This document shows positions 1 to 8,933 of a DNA stretch of 64,000 nucleotides, piece by piece. Source of the DNA: a bacterium 1XD42-54 (GTDB lineage Bacteria; Bacillota; Clostridia; Lachnospirales; Lachnospiraceae). Under the pieces are notes generated by a model that saw only the letters and a program-made list of their open reading frames with translations, was not told the DNA's origin and made no database searches. The translations under genes and the position numbers were made by a program. Numbering within the stretch: the first letter of the stretch is position 1; each line of letters begins with the position of its first letter. The stretch lies in contig RAZH01000005.1 in NCBI GenBank assembly GCA_003612585.1, forward strand, positions 62,001 to 126,000, written 5' to 3'.

Positions 1-1729
1 GGAAACCAGACATCGGATAGTTCACGAAATCATATTCCACAGTATCTATTCCGTTCAGGGTCAGATAATCGTTGATACGATTCTGATAGGAAGTATTAAT
101 ATGTTCCGGATCGTACGGATCTTCCGGATTCGGAACTGCCGCATGGCCAGAGATTCCGCCATAACCACAGAAATCATACGTTGCAGTCGTAAAGAGAATC
201 GGCAGATCAAGGTCGTCTGTGTTTACAACTTCATCTTCTGTGTTAAAGATTGCTGCTGCATTCGGGCAAGCTGCTGCAAAGTACTTCGCATTGCCGTTGA
301 TTGCATGTAAGGTTGCTCCGCCACCCATGGAATAACCCGTAACGTAAACGCGGCTCGGGTCCAGAGACGGATATTTATCTAAGAAATATTCTACTACTGC
401 CGGCAATACATCAAAGCCAACCGTGAACATAGCGCCATGGATCGGAGCGATCATTGCAAAACGCTCCTCGCCAGCCAGTGTCATAAGTCCCATCTCATCC
501 AGGAACTGAAGCGGATCATCTCCGCCGCCGTGAAGCGCCAGCCACATCGGAACGGTATGCTCCGGAGCTGTTCCATTCTTCACTTCTTCCGGAACTACTT
601 CATACCATGTATCAATGTAAGCTCCTACTTCAGCAGGACGTCCAAACAGACCAATCGTTCCTTCTTTAATGGTATAATCCTGGAACGTATCCTGGCCTAC
701 AAACTCTTCAATAATCAGACCGTCTTCTGTCTCATAGTTGAAGAAAGCGTTACGTTTGCCCAGAGAATACGGCGCGGAATCCCAGTTACGGTCCGTATAA
801 TCATGTGAATAAGAATGCAGTCCTGCAAGAACTACCGGAACACGCATGTTCTTAATCAGCAGATTATAATAACCATAGTTAATTTCGGATGCCAGATCTA
901 CCGTTTCGGTGTTCTTTACAAGCACCTTCTGCAGCTCCATATCCTGATTAAAATAAACGTCTACATCCTTGATATAGCCCTGACGGTTCGTGTCATTTGC
1001 TTCCTGATACTTTTTCAGAGCCGTTTCAGACGGATTCACCATGTATACCGGCACAACGCCCGCTACGTCATGAATGCGGTCCATCTTGCCGTCAATGAGA
1101 ATCATACCTGCAACGCGGGTAATATCATCAAAGGTAGGTGCAATGTAATTGTTGATAAATGTTGCTCCATCGCCGATACCAATCACATAACGATACGTTG
1201 TACCGCCGTAGTAAGCACCTTCAGCACAGGTAAAGCTCTCTTCGCCGATTGTCGTCTTACCGCCCAGGTTGCAGGATGCTGCCTGCATCAGGTAATAAGC
1301 GCGGGCATCTGCCTTGGAGAAGCTCTCACCAATCGGATTCACGAGGATAATACTTCCCTTCGCTTCTTCAATGATATCAATCAGGCCAAGTGACTCCAGA
1401 TAACCCTGTGCAGCCTCTTTAGACTCGAACTTTTCGTCCGTATAGACCTGAAGAATCGTATTCTTACGATATCCGGCACTCGTAGCCGACCAGCGGGCAG
1501 AAGAACGGTAGATATAAGTTGTCTCAGCAGGATATTCCTCCAGACATGGGTCTGAAATATACGCCCCACCCAACTCTTCTGCCATTGCAGCAGGACCATT
1601 TACACAAGCCTCTTCAAACGTCTCAAAGCTGGACTCGTTCGAAGAGAACTGCACCTGTGCAAAGGCAGTAGCACTCATCGTGTAAAGCGCCAGTGCAAGA
1701 GTAATACCAAACAGTTTTTTCTTTTTCAT
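1..1729 (-). CDS. secreted alpha/beta-hydrolase (esterase), 3' end outside window
   Basis: The reading frame is open from ATG 1729 to the window edge (about 576 codons visible). The start follows a good AGGAGG site. The N-terminus is a classic signal peptide (MKKKK, hydrophobic core, cleavage near AFA-Q). About 300 residues with no family I recognise come first, then an alpha/beta-hydrolase region with an oxyanion-type HGGG motif and the nucleophile elbow GYSMGGG. This resembles secreted polyhydroxybutyrate depolymerase or feruloyl/acetyl-xylan esterase families, so ester hydrolysis outside the cell is likely; the substrate is inferred only. The catalytic Asp/His would lie near or beyond the edge. 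A second secreted esterase of different architecture lies at 13.4-14.7 kb. Confidence 0.85.
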   Translation of the reverse strand, partial: MKKKKLFGITLALALYTMSATAFAQVQFSSNESSFETFEEACVNGPAAMAEELGGAYISDPCLEEYPAETTYIYRSSARWSATSAGYRKNTILQVYTDEKFESKEAAQGYLESLGLIDIIEEAKGSIILVNPIGESFSKADARAYYLMQAASCNLGGKTTIGEESFTCAEGAYYGGTTYRYVIGIGDGATFINNYIAPTFDDITRVAGMILIDGKMDRIHDVAGVVPVYMVNPSETALKKYQEANDTNRQGYIKDVDVYFNQDMELQKVLVKNTETVDLASEINYGYYNLLIKNMRVPVVLAGLHSYSHDYTDRNWDSAPYSLGKRNAFFNYETEDGLIIEEFVGQDTFQDYTIKEGTIGLFGRPAEVGAYIDTWYEVVPEEVKNGTAPEHTVPMWLALHGGGDDPLQFLDEMGLMTLAGEERFAMIAPIHGAMFTVGFDVLPAVVEYFLDKYPSLDPSRVYVTGYSMGGGATLHAINGNAKYFAAACPNAAAIFNTEDEVVNTDDLDLPILFTTATYDFCGYGGISGHAAVPNPEDPYDPEHINTSYQNRINDYLTLNGIDTVEYDFVNYPMSGF

Positions 1730-2064
1730 ACTTAATCCTCCTTTTGGTTTTTCCCCGTTGCAGAAATGTCTCCTGCAACCGTTCCATATTGATTTTAACA
1801 TCAGGTAATAAAATTAAAATGGGAATTAATCAGTAATTAGTTTTATTTTTTCTTTATTTTCATAATACTAATTTTTTTGTTTGATTTTTTTCTGAAAAAG
1901 TATGTTTTTTTAATATAATGATCATCCACAGTTTTTGCCAGTGTTCCCATAGAAATACATCTAAAAATCTGCTTTTTTGCTTGTGTATTCGATTGTTTTG
2001 TATTAAAATAAAAAAAAGATTCCAAAAGGAATCCAAAACGTATTTTATAAAGGAGGATATTATC
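1730..2064. other. divergent AT-rich intergenic region with 5'-UTR hairpin
   Basis: This 335-bp region separates the leftward esterase from the rightward ferredoxin and holds both promoters. It is very A+T rich. A small hairpin (GATTCC-AAAA-GGAATC, 2018-2033) lies in the ferredoxin leader just before its AAAGGAGG site. A possible rightward promoter is TTGCTT (1977-1982), an 18-bp spacer, then TATTAA (2001-2006). I see no further gene or known RNA in it. Confidence 0.4.
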
Positions 2065-2235
2065 ATGGCATATGTAATTTCTGATGAGTGTGTAGCATGC
2101 GGATCATGTGCAGGCGAGTGCCCGGCAGACGCTATCTCTGAAGGCGATGGCAAGTACGTAATTGATGCTGATGCATGTCTTGACTGCGGTACCTGTGAAG
2201 CATCCTGTCCGACAGGCGCAATCTCTGCTGAATAA
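2065..2235 (+). CDS. 2[4Fe-4S] clostridial-type ferredoxin
   Basis: This 56-residue protein is a low-potential electron carrier of the anaerobic cytoplasm that would serve hydrogenase, pyruvate:ferredoxin oxidoreductase and similar enzymes. Two CxxCxxCxxxCP motifs (CVACGSCAGECP and CLDCGTCEASCP) supply all eight cluster cysteines, and the pseudo-twofold layout and length match classical clostridial ferredoxins. The ATG at 2065 is chosen because AAAGGAGG sits just upstream; the frame is open further upstream but without a ribosome site. It is monocistronic, with a strong terminator directly after it. The convergent neighbour is a flavodiiron-rubredoxin fusion, also a redox protein. Confidence 0.96.
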   Translation: MAYVISDECVACGSCAGECPADAISEGDGKYVIDADACLDCGTCEASCPTGAISAE

Positions 2236-2272
2236 TCAACATATACAGCAAAGCATAATACTTAACTTTAAG

Positions 2273-2314
2273 ACGCTCCCCCTGAAGCTTTATCGCCTCA
2301 GGGGGAGCGTTTTT
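2273..2314 (+). terminator. rho-independent terminator of ferredoxin gene
   Basis: A perfect 13-bp G+C-rich stem (2273-2285 with 2298-2310, ACGCTCCCCCTGA arm) closes on a 12-nt loop and is followed by a T run. It lies 38 bp after the ferredoxin stop. The T tract is on the plus-strand side only, so it mainly serves the ferredoxin. Confidence 0.9.
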
Positions 2315-2330
2315 GTTGTATGTCTATTGC

Positions 2331-4196
2331 TTAAAGCTTTTCGAAATCCTCTGCACCATGCTTACACAGCGGGCAAATGAAATCAGCCGGAAGCTCTTCA
2401 CCCTCATAAATATATCCGCAGATTTTGCAGACGTAGCCGCTCTTTTCTGTCGTCGGCTGCGGCTGCGGCTTAATGTGATCAAAGTAATACTGATACGTCA
2501 CACTCGGAACATTGGAAAGTACCGCCGCTTCTGTTACCTCCGCAATAAACAGGGTATGCGTATCGTACTCCTGCGTCTCCACTACCTTACCGGAAATCAC
2601 AGCATTGGAATATTCCGGAACATAGCTGATCCCATTTGCCGTGCGTGCCTGCACACCGCCATCGGCAAATTTGTCCACATCACGGCCGCTCTGGAACCCA
2701 AACTGTTTAAACAGCTTAAACGGTGCCTCCGTCGTCAGAACAGATACATTAAACGCTCCTGTTTTCATAATCATATCATGCGTATAGTTTGCCTTATTTA
2801 CAGCGATCGCAATTCGTTTCTTAACATCCGTCACCTGCATTACCGTGTTCGTAATACAGCCGTTGTCCTTATCGCCATCCTTTGCTGACAGTACAAACAG
2901 TCCATAAGAAAGCTTGAACATTGCGGTCGGATCTACCTCTGCTTTTTCCTGAATAATCTCCTTCTTCTCCTTAGTCGCCATCTGCGCTTTTGCCGAACCC
3001 GGGATAGACTCTGTCAGCGCATCCGTCAGTGCGTCAAGCTCCGCAAGCTGCTCACGCTTCAGGGATGAAAGAATCTTGACCGTGTTATCAAGAATCGTCA
3101 TATTCTTGCATTTCTCAAACTCTTCCCGCATCAGACGGCCGCTCGTCGGAGCCCAGGAACCATTTTCGATCAATGCGATCGTACGGTTCTGAATATTATG
3201 TGCTACCAGATCGTAAATCAGAGCCTCCATATTTACAAAAATACCTGCATTGTAGGTTGTCGATGCAAATACCAGGTGACTCCACTTGAACGCTGCTGCA
3301 ATGATATCCGAAGCCGGTGTAACAGAAACATCGAACATCACGGTCTTTACCCCGCGTTCCCGAAGCTTGCACGCAAGAATTTCTGCCGTATTCTCCGTAT
3401 GTCCGTAAACAGACGCGTATGCGATCATCACTCCATACTCTTCCGGCGCATAGGAACTCCAGTGCATATATTTTCCGATAAAATCAGAGATATTCTTTCT
3501 CCACACAAAACCGTGCAGCGGGCAGATCATCTCAATCTCAAGTGCAGATGCCTTTTTCAGAAGCGTCTGTACCTGGTCGCCATATTTGCCTACAATATTT
3601 GTATAATAACGTCTTGCCTCATCCAGATAATCGCGCTCAAAATTCACTTCATCCGCAAACAGCGCGCCATTGAGTGCCCCGAATGTTCCAAAACCATCCG
3701 CAGAAAACAGAATCTTGTCCGTCGTATCATAGGAAACCATAACCTCCGGCCAGTGTACCATCGGCGCCATCACAAACACAAGATTGTGCTTTCCGGTGCT
3801 GAAGGAATCGCCTTCTTTCATCAAAATCGCACGGGAATCAATGTCAAAATCAAAATACTGCTTAATCATAGAAGCAATTTTCTGATTGCAGATAATCTGA
3901 ATATCCGGATAACGCATGACCAGTTCCTGAATAGCCTCGGAATGATCCGGCTCCATATGATGCACTACGAGATAATCCAGCTTTCTGTCTCCAAGCACCT
4001 CTGCAATATTTTCAAAGAAAATTCCTTTTACCGCCTTGTCTACTGTATCAAACAAAACAGTCTTTTCATCTATCAGCAGGTAGGAATTATAGGAAACTCC
4101 TCCCGGTACAGAATATACGCCTTCAAACATCGCAAGGCGGCGGTCATTGCTACCTACCCAGAAAAGGTCTTCTGTCACTTTTCTATAACAATACAT
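2331..4196 (-). CDS. flavodiiron protein fused to flavin reductase and rubredoxin
   Basis: This 621-residue multidomain redox enzyme probably reduces O2 to water and/or NO to N2O in the cytoplasm as a defence in an anaerobe. Domains in order: beta-lactamase-fold diiron domain (about 1-250) with ligands H80, E82, D84, H85, H148, D167 and H228; flavodoxin domain (about 255-400, binding loop near SVYGHTENT); flavin-reductase-like FMN domain (about 430-565); C-terminal rubredoxin (about 575-621) with CKIC and CPLC. The electron path flavin reductase to rubredoxin to FMN to diiron is inferred from the fusion. The ATG at 4196 follows AGGAGGT. It is convergent with the ferredoxin and monocistronic. 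Confidence 0.93.
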   Translation of the reverse strand: MYCYRKVTEDLFWVGSNDRRLAMFEGVYSVPGGVSYNSYLLIDEKTVLFDTVDKAVKGIFFENIAEVLGDRKLDYLVVHHMEPDHSEAIQELVMRYPDIQIICNQKIASMIKQYFDFDIDSRAILMKEGDSFSTGKHNLVFVMAPMVHWPEVMVSYDTTDKILFSADGFGTFGALNGALFADEVNFERDYLDEARRYYTNIVGKYGDQVQTLLKKASALEIEMICPLHGFVWRKNISDFIGKYMHWSSYAPEEYGVMIAYASVYGHTENTAEILACKLRERGVKTVMFDVSVTPASDIIAAAFKWSHLVFASTTYNAGIFVNMEALIYDLVAHNIQNRTIALIENGSWAPTSGRLMREEFEKCKNMTILDNTVKILSSLKREQLAELDALTDALTESIPGSAKAQMATKEKKEIIQEKAEVDPTAMFKLSYGLFVLSAKDGDKDNGCITNTVMQVTDVKKRIAIAVNKANYTHDMIMKTGAFNVSVLTTEAPFKLFKQFGFQSGRDVDKFADGGVQARTANGISYVPEYSNAVISGKVVETQEYDTHTLFIAEVTEAAVLSNVPSVTYQYYFDHIKPQPQPTTEKSGYVCKICGYIYEGEELPADFICPLCKHGAEDFEKL

Positions 4197-4536
4197 GAAT
4201 TTTACCTCCTACTTGTTTTGCCCAAAGTATATCATTCTTTTCCCGAAACATCCAGAGTAATCTTCTATATTTTATTTCCGAAAATAATAGAGCATTTTTT
4301 GTTTATTTCGTCACAATAACATAAACCATTTTCAGGTAATAGTATGCTCCGTATTCAAAATTGTATGCCTGAAAAAACACCTTGACTGTACAAACCCTGT
4401 TTTCAGATCTTTTAATTTTTTAAAGAAAATATCAAGAATTCTGATACAACTTTTATACAGTTTTTCCACAGTGAAAACACATTTTTCTATTAAAGTATCA
4501 GTGTCGACAAAACAATTACAGAAAGGATTTGATAAA
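4197..4536. other. divergent intergenic region, no gene seen
   Basis: These 340 bp carry the promoters of the flavodiiron gene (left) and the secreted acidic protein gene (right). The region is A+T rich. I cannot pick a convincing -35/-10 pair and see no RNA element or repeat. An in-frame extension of the rightward gene back to 4471 exists, but it lacks a ribosome site and would place residues before the signal peptide. Confidence 0.4.
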
Positions 4537-5142
4537 ATGAAAAGAAAATTTGCAACAATCATACTTGGTCTTACACTGGCAGTTACTTCCATGGGTGTAT
4601 CCGCATCAGAACCTGTTAACAGTCAAAACGTCCAACAAGAAATCACAGCAGAAAAGACACTGGGAACCGTGAGAAAAGTTGACGGTAAAACCTTATTCAT
4701 TGCTCTCTCGGAACCAGATGAGATACCAGCGCAAAATCCAGAAATCGTCGAAGAAAAGAAACAGCAGGAAAATTTTAAAAACAACGCCAATGCGGAAAAT
4801 ATGGAAGATGAAAATGCGAATCTTGAAGAAAACGCAGAAAACACAAATGTCGAGATAAACGCGCAAGATATACAAAATGAAAATCAGGATATCGAAAACT
4901 CTGATTTAACAATGGTAGAAGTGGCAGATGACGCCACGATATACAGCGTGCCAAACACAGAAGACGGAAATGCCTTGATGAAAGAATGCGCCACACAAGA
5001 CGTCGAGCTTCCGAAGCTTGAAACGCTCGACATTTCAGCCATCAAAGAGGGCAATGAAATCTGCATCTGGCACGATGAAGAGGGAAAAGCTGTACTTCTT
5101 CTCGTACTTGATCCAGATACAGAAACGGCTGCAGAGCAGTAG
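4537..5142 (+). CDS. secreted Asn/Glu-rich protein of unknown function
   Basis: This 201-residue exported protein belongs to no family I recognise. ATG 4537 is chosen because GAAAGGA lies upstream and the next residues form a clean signal peptide (MKRK, hydrophobic core, cleavage near VSA-S). After a short conserved-looking stretch (TVRKVDGKTLFIAL) comes a low-complexity acidic segment rich in Glu, Asn and Ala (about residues 70-125, ENAN/ENAENT/QDIENS type repeats). A C-terminal part of about 75 residues could be a small beta domain. No lipobox or sorting signal is seen. It is convergent with the ComEC-like gene, 10 bp away. Confidence 0.75.
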   Translation: MKRKFATIILGLTLAVTSMGVSASEPVNSQNVQQEITAEKTLGTVRKVDGKTLFIALSEPDEIPAQNPEIVEEKKQQENFKNNANAENMEDENANLEENAENTNVEINAQDIQNENQDIENSDLTMVEVADDATIYSVPNTEDGNALMKECATQDVELPKLETLDISAIKEGNEICIWHDEEGKAVLLLVLDPDTETAAEQ

Positions 5143-5152
5143 GACATAATTC

Positions 5153-6130
5153 CTACTTTGTCATTTCCCACCAGATTTCATCGCCATTTGAATATCCAAT
5201 GACTGTCCCGATTTCATCGGTGCGGTAAACAGTCACTCCGTATCGGGATAAACGTTCCAAAGTCTCCCAGTGCGGGTGGCCGTACTCATTCTCCTTTCCG
5301 CAGCTGATTACTGCGAACTTCGGTTTTGCTTCCTGCAAAAATTCTTCGCAGGTGGAGCTAGATGAGCCATGGTGGCCCGCGCAGAGTACATCGCTTTCCA
5401 GCTTGAGCGAGGAGGCACAGACAGCCTCTTCGCTCCCTTTTTCTGCATCTCCCATCAACAAAAAACTGTTGTCTTTGTTTACAATACGAACAGCCACAGA
5501 ATTATTATTGGAATCCTCTGTAATCTCAGAAGGCGCAAGCACCGTAAATCCGGCATCTCCCAGTGTATACATATCGCCCGGCGACGGATGTTCCACTGTA
5601 AGTCCCTGGTTTGCGACTGCATCCATGAAAGATCGGTATGTTTTGGAATCATGTACATAATCCGGACCAATCACATGTTTCACCTCAAAGTTATTCAACG
5701 CACCAATCAGTCCGCTGATATGATCCGCATCATAATGCGAAGCAATCACATAATCCAGCGTATAAATCCCCTCATCTCTCAGATAGGAGACTACAAAAGA
5801 TGAGACATCCCGGTCCCCGCCGTCGTAAAGCATCGCATGCGTATCAGAACGCACCAACACAGAAAGCCCCTCTCCGACATCCAGAAAATGAATCTCAAAG
5901 TTCTCCGTCCCGGCCGTATTCTGTCCGCGGCGCATTCCCAACCGGGAAGTAAGCTCTCGAAAGACAGGAATATCATCTTGCAGCTCGCCAAAAATTGTTC
6001 GCGACTGCTCCGGAAACATCCAGGATAGCAGACACAAAAGCAATACAACCGGAAGCGGCACGCGGCGCAGCCATCTGGAAAATGGTGTGTTTCTTTTTGA
6101 CGTTCTTCGATATTTTCTCTTACGTGCCAT
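5153..6130 (-). CDS. membrane-anchored ComEC C-terminal-type metallo-beta-lactamase-fold protein
   Basis: This 325-residue protein has a basic N-terminus, one transmembrane helix (about residues 24-40), and an extracytoplasmic beta-lactamase-fold domain of the ComEC/Rec2 C-terminal type. The metal-binding motif H132-Y-D134-A-D136-H137 is intact, with further ligands in LMGDAEKGSE and CAGHHGSSSS. ComEC-type domains are nucleases or hydrolases outside the membrane. Here the polytopic DNA channel part is absent, so a role as secreted nuclease or phosphodiesterase is inferred and a DNA-uptake role unproven. The start follows an AAAGAGG site. No other competence gene is nearby. Confidence 0.82.
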   Translation of the reverse strand: MARKRKYRRTSKRNTPFSRWLRRVPLPVVLLLCLLSWMFPEQSRTIFGELQDDIPVFRELTSRLGMRRGQNTAGTENFEIHFLDVGEGLSVLVRSDTHAMLYDGGDRDVSSFVVSYLRDEGIYTLDYVIASHYDADHISGLIGALNNFEVKHVIGPDYVHDSKTYRSFMDAVANQGLTVEHPSPGDMYTLGDAGFTVLAPSEITEDSNNNSVAVRIVNKDNSFLLMGDAEKGSEEAVCASSLKLESDVLCAGHHGSSSSTCEEFLQEAKPKFAVISCGKENEYGHPHWETLERLSRYGVTVYRTDEIGTVIGYSNGDEIWWEMTK

Positions 6131-6369
6131 AATAACCTCTTTCCTTACTCTTGCGTTATTTTTTATATTATACGGAAAGAAACGGCCGGGTTCAAGTCTG
6201 TCCTGATAAAATTTAAATACACGCGCAGCATCAAACCAGGCTCCTAAAATGAATAAAAAACTGAAAAATTATCAGATTCTATGATTTATTATATTGAACT
6301 GAGGGAAGCTACCTGCTACAATTTCAAATGATTTATATTCAATTCTTATTGTACAGAAAGGGAAAATTT

Positions 6370-6996
6370 ATGAAAAAATCAATTTTAACATTGTGTGCAC
6401 TCCTTTTATGCACTGCAGCAGGGACTGTCGTTTCTGCACAGGAAACAGAACTCTCCACAGAAGAAGCTGCAGTCAAAGAAGGCTGGATGCTTTACACCTC
6501 TGCTTCCAGTGAACTCTATACGATAGAAGTGCCGGATGATTATATTGAACTGAGTGCAGATACGCTTGATACGCTGATGGACACAGTCGGGGAAGATGTT
6601 TTTGAAAACGCCGGTCTTGATCTTTCCATTCTTGGAAGCATTGATTACTCCAACACAGATTACCTTTACAGCGCAGATATGCTGAGTAACCTGAATGTGC
6701 AGATTTCAAAAGCTTCCGGTCTGACACAGGATATGATCACATCCATGAAAGATGATCTGGATGCGCAGATGGCTGCTACCTATATGGCTATTGGCGTGGC
6801 GGAGGAAGACTGTGAACCGATGGATGTGGAACAGATTGGTGAAAATACTTTTTACCGCTACACGGTAAGCATGATGGATTCTACCATGCACCAGTACATC
6901 ATCTGCAACGAAGACACTGACATGTTTACGATTACTTTTACGAACTTTGATGAAGAAATTGAAAAAGAAATTATTGAGTCATGGAAACTTCTGTAA
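6370..6996 (+). CDS. secreted protein of unknown function
   Basis: This 208-residue protein has a typical signal peptide (MKKSILTLCALLLC..., cleavage near VSA-Q). The start at 6370 rather than 6328 is supported by AAAGGG just upstream and by the position of the signal peptide. The mature part is acidic with alternating hydrophobic residues (YTIEVPDDYIELS..., YRYTVSMMDSTMHQYIICNEDTDMFTITF), suggesting a single alpha/beta domain. I recognise no family or catalytic motif. It is monocistronic, with a terminator 77 bp after the stop. Confidence 0.75.
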   Translation: MKKSILTLCALLLCTAAGTVVSAQETELSTEEAAVKEGWMLYTSASSELYTIEVPDDYIELSADTLDTLMDTVGEDVFENAGLDLSILGSIDYSNTDYLYSADMLSNLNVQISKASGLTQDMITSMKDDLDAQMAATYMAIGVAEEDCEPMDVEQIGENTFYRYTVSMMDSTMHQYIICNEDTDMFTITFTNFDEEIEKEIIESWKLL

Positions 6997-7072
6997 AACC
7001 GGCATTCATACAAATGAGTGTCTCTTACACACCTTCTTTTGCAGTATAAGAACATAAAAAGGCAAAATTTTA

Positions 7073-7109
7073 GGGCTATCTGACTTTCTCGTCATCAGAT
7101 AGCCCTTTT
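7073..7109 (+). terminator. rho-independent terminator
   Basis: An 11-bp stem GGGCTATCTGA (7073-7083) pairs with 7095-7105 across an 11-nt loop and is followed by TTTT. It terminates the secreted-protein gene that ends at 6996. Confidence 0.88.
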
Positions 7110-7465
7110 AATGAATAATTTCCAGTTTCACTTCATAACCTCCTGTTCTTTTATTTTGAAGCCTCCCTTATGGGTCCCTTCCTCCCATTGGCGTCCCCTC
7201 CTTCAAGTGCTTTTCGCTTGTATCAGAGATTTGAATGAACTATGCCATTGGACCGTCCTCCTAATAATTTGTCATTTCCTTGTTGTTGTCATTATTATAA
7301 TGTTATTCTTCTGTTTTGTCAATAGTTATTTGTTATTTTTTTATAAAAAATAATATTGTCTGAAATAATAAGAATTTTCAGACAATATTCTCATTTTATT
7401 CTCTGTACTTTTCCCCGCGTGAATAGACTGCCACCTTTTTTCCTGTCCGGCCATACACCCCACGC
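7110..7465. other. non-coding interval with repeated Shine-Dalgarno-like motifs
   Basis: No credible gene lies between the terminator at 7073 and the MATE stop at 7466. Read on the minus strand, 7139-7262 contains several purine motifs of AGGAGG/GGGAGG type. Each is followed by at most a few codons (two to six) before a stop. The rest is A+T rich. A palindrome at 7352-7389 is listed separately. Confidence 0.45.
7352..7389 (-). terminator. terminator of the MATE gene
   Basis: A perfect 14-bp A+T-rich inverted repeat (7352-7365 with 7376-7389, AATATTGTCTGAAA arm) closes on 10 nt. On the minus strand it is followed by a T-rich tract (7340-7350). It lies about 75 bp downstream of the MATE stop. 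Confidence 0.7.
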
Positions 7466-8818
7466 TCAAATCAAAGTCCCATACGCCTGCATACGATCCA
7501 GTTTGCGAACGCAATGAATACACATCGGAACAAGATATACACAGGCAACGCTCCAGGCTGCCTGATCGCAGCAGCAGATAGCCAGATACCCGTACACCGG
7601 AGTAAACCCAATTCCTACAATACTGCGCGCCGCCATTTCCAGCACACCTGCAAATACAGCACGGCCGGAAAAACCAAGTCCCTGAATCGCCAGACGGCAT
7701 ATGTTCAGAATTCCAAGCGACCACAGAAAATAACCGATGTACCGCAGATACTGTCCGGCAGCATCCAGCACAGCTGCGGAATCCTTTGACACAAACAGAC
7801 AGGCAAGATCTCTTCCATAAAAAATCAGAACGATCCCTGCGGCAAATCCATAGGAAATTGCAATCAACAACCCGTCTTTTATTCCACGGCGCACACGGTC
7901 CATCCGCCTTGCTCCCAGATTTTGTCCGCAAAACGTAGATACCGCTGTCGCGAAGGCATCAAACGGGCAGATAAAAAACTGTTTCAGACGCATTCCCGCC
8001 GTAAAACCAGTGACATAAACGGTTCCAAGCCCGTTATTGGCTGACTGCATGACCATACTGCCAATCGCCGTAATCGAATACTGCAGCCCCATGGGCAGTC
8101 CCATTAAAAGAAGTCTTTTGACATAAGCTGCTTGCAGTAATCTGTGAGACCGTTCCATATGCAGCAGCGGCACCTTCCGGAACATATAGATAAGACACAG
8201 AATGCCGCTCATGGCCTGCGAAGTGATGGTTGCCACGGCCGCTCCGGCAACGCCCCACTTTAAAACCAGAATACAGAACAAGTCCAGAACAATATTGGAG
8301 CAGGTTGAAACCGCTAGAAACAGAAACGGCGTCCTGCTGTCTCCCACTGCGCGCAAAATACCGGACAGCAGATTATAGAGAATATTAAAGGGGATTCCCA
8401 GGAAAATAATCAGCAAATAGATATACGCCCCACCAAAAATATCCTCCGGTGTTGAGAGCACTTGCAGGATTTTTGTGCAAAGCAGCGCACACACCACAGT
8501 CAGAACCAATGCTGCCACCGCAGAAATCACCATCGCATGATACACATACCGCTTCATTGCACCGTAGTCCTCAGCCCCGAACCTCTGCGCCACGGGGATA
8601 GCAAACCCACAGCAGATACCAATACAAAAACCAAGCACCAGAAATTGTACGCTGCTTGACGCACCCACGCTGGCCAGCGCATCCGAACCCAGGAACTGCC
8701 CGACAATCGCAGCGTCCACCGTATTATACATCTGTTGAAACAAATTTCCCAGAAGAAGCGGCAATGCAAACTGTAAAAGCAGCCTGAGAGGCTTTCCTTC
8801 CGTCATACTCTTTGTCAT
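7466..8818 (-). CDS. MATE family multidrug/cation exporter
   Basis: This 450-residue polytopic inner-membrane protein has about 12 hydrophobic segments in two MatE halves and is expected to export drugs or toxic metabolites in exchange for Na+ or H+. The N-terminal MTEG...LLLQFALPLLLGNLFQQMYNTVDAAIVGQFLG is characteristic of this family in Firmicutes. The start at 8818 is preferred over 8869 because GGGAGGGATATT lies directly upstream and the extra 17 residues are hydrophilic and unusual for the family. The substrate is unknown. It is monocistronic; upstream is an XRE-regulator/membrane-protein pair in the same orientation. Confidence 0.92.
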   Translation of the reverse strand: MTKSMTEGKPLRLLLQFALPLLLGNLFQQMYNTVDAAIVGQFLGSDALASVGASSSVQFLVLGFCIGICCGFAIPVAQRFGAEDYGAMKRYVYHAMVISAVAALVLTVVCALLCTKILQVLSTPEDIFGGAYIYLLIIFLGIPFNILYNLLSGILRAVGDSRTPFLFLAVSTCSNIVLDLFCILVLKWGVAGAAVATITSQAMSGILCLIYMFRKVPLLHMERSHRLLQAAYVKRLLLMGLPMGLQYSITAIGSMVMQSANNGLGTVYVTGFTAGMRLKQFFICPFDAFATAVSTFCGQNLGARRMDRVRRGIKDGLLIAISYGFAAGIVLIFYGRDLACLFVSKDSAAVLDAAGQYLRYIGYFLWSLGILNICRLAIQGLGFSGRAVFAGVLEMAARSIVGIGFTPVYGYLAICCCDQAAWSVACVYLVPMCIHCVRKLDRMQAYGTLI

Positions 8819-8933
8819 AATATCCCTCCCATCTGTATCAATGCTATTCATTTTTACAAATTTCTGCAACCTCTTTTTGAAGTTTTACTACTTGTCTTTT
8901 TCAGTATAAGAACTCTTTCCGGCAAACTATTTT

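Noticed and set aside
3198-4319. Long plus-strand open frame (about 370 codons) opposite the flavodiiron gene
   Set aside because: It is the antisense of a clearly coding gene, is rich in His, Cys and Arg as typical of such shadows, and has no ribosome site.
4382-4416. TTGACT followed by an A+T-rich stretch as promoter of the acidic secreted protein
   Set aside because: No -10-like hexamer lies 16-18 bp downstream; the nearest is 23 bp away.
7341-7931. Minus-strand open frame overlapping the MATE 3' end
   Set aside because: It lies in another frame of the MATE gene and runs into the terminator; composition (Cys, Arg, Ser rich) is not protein-like.
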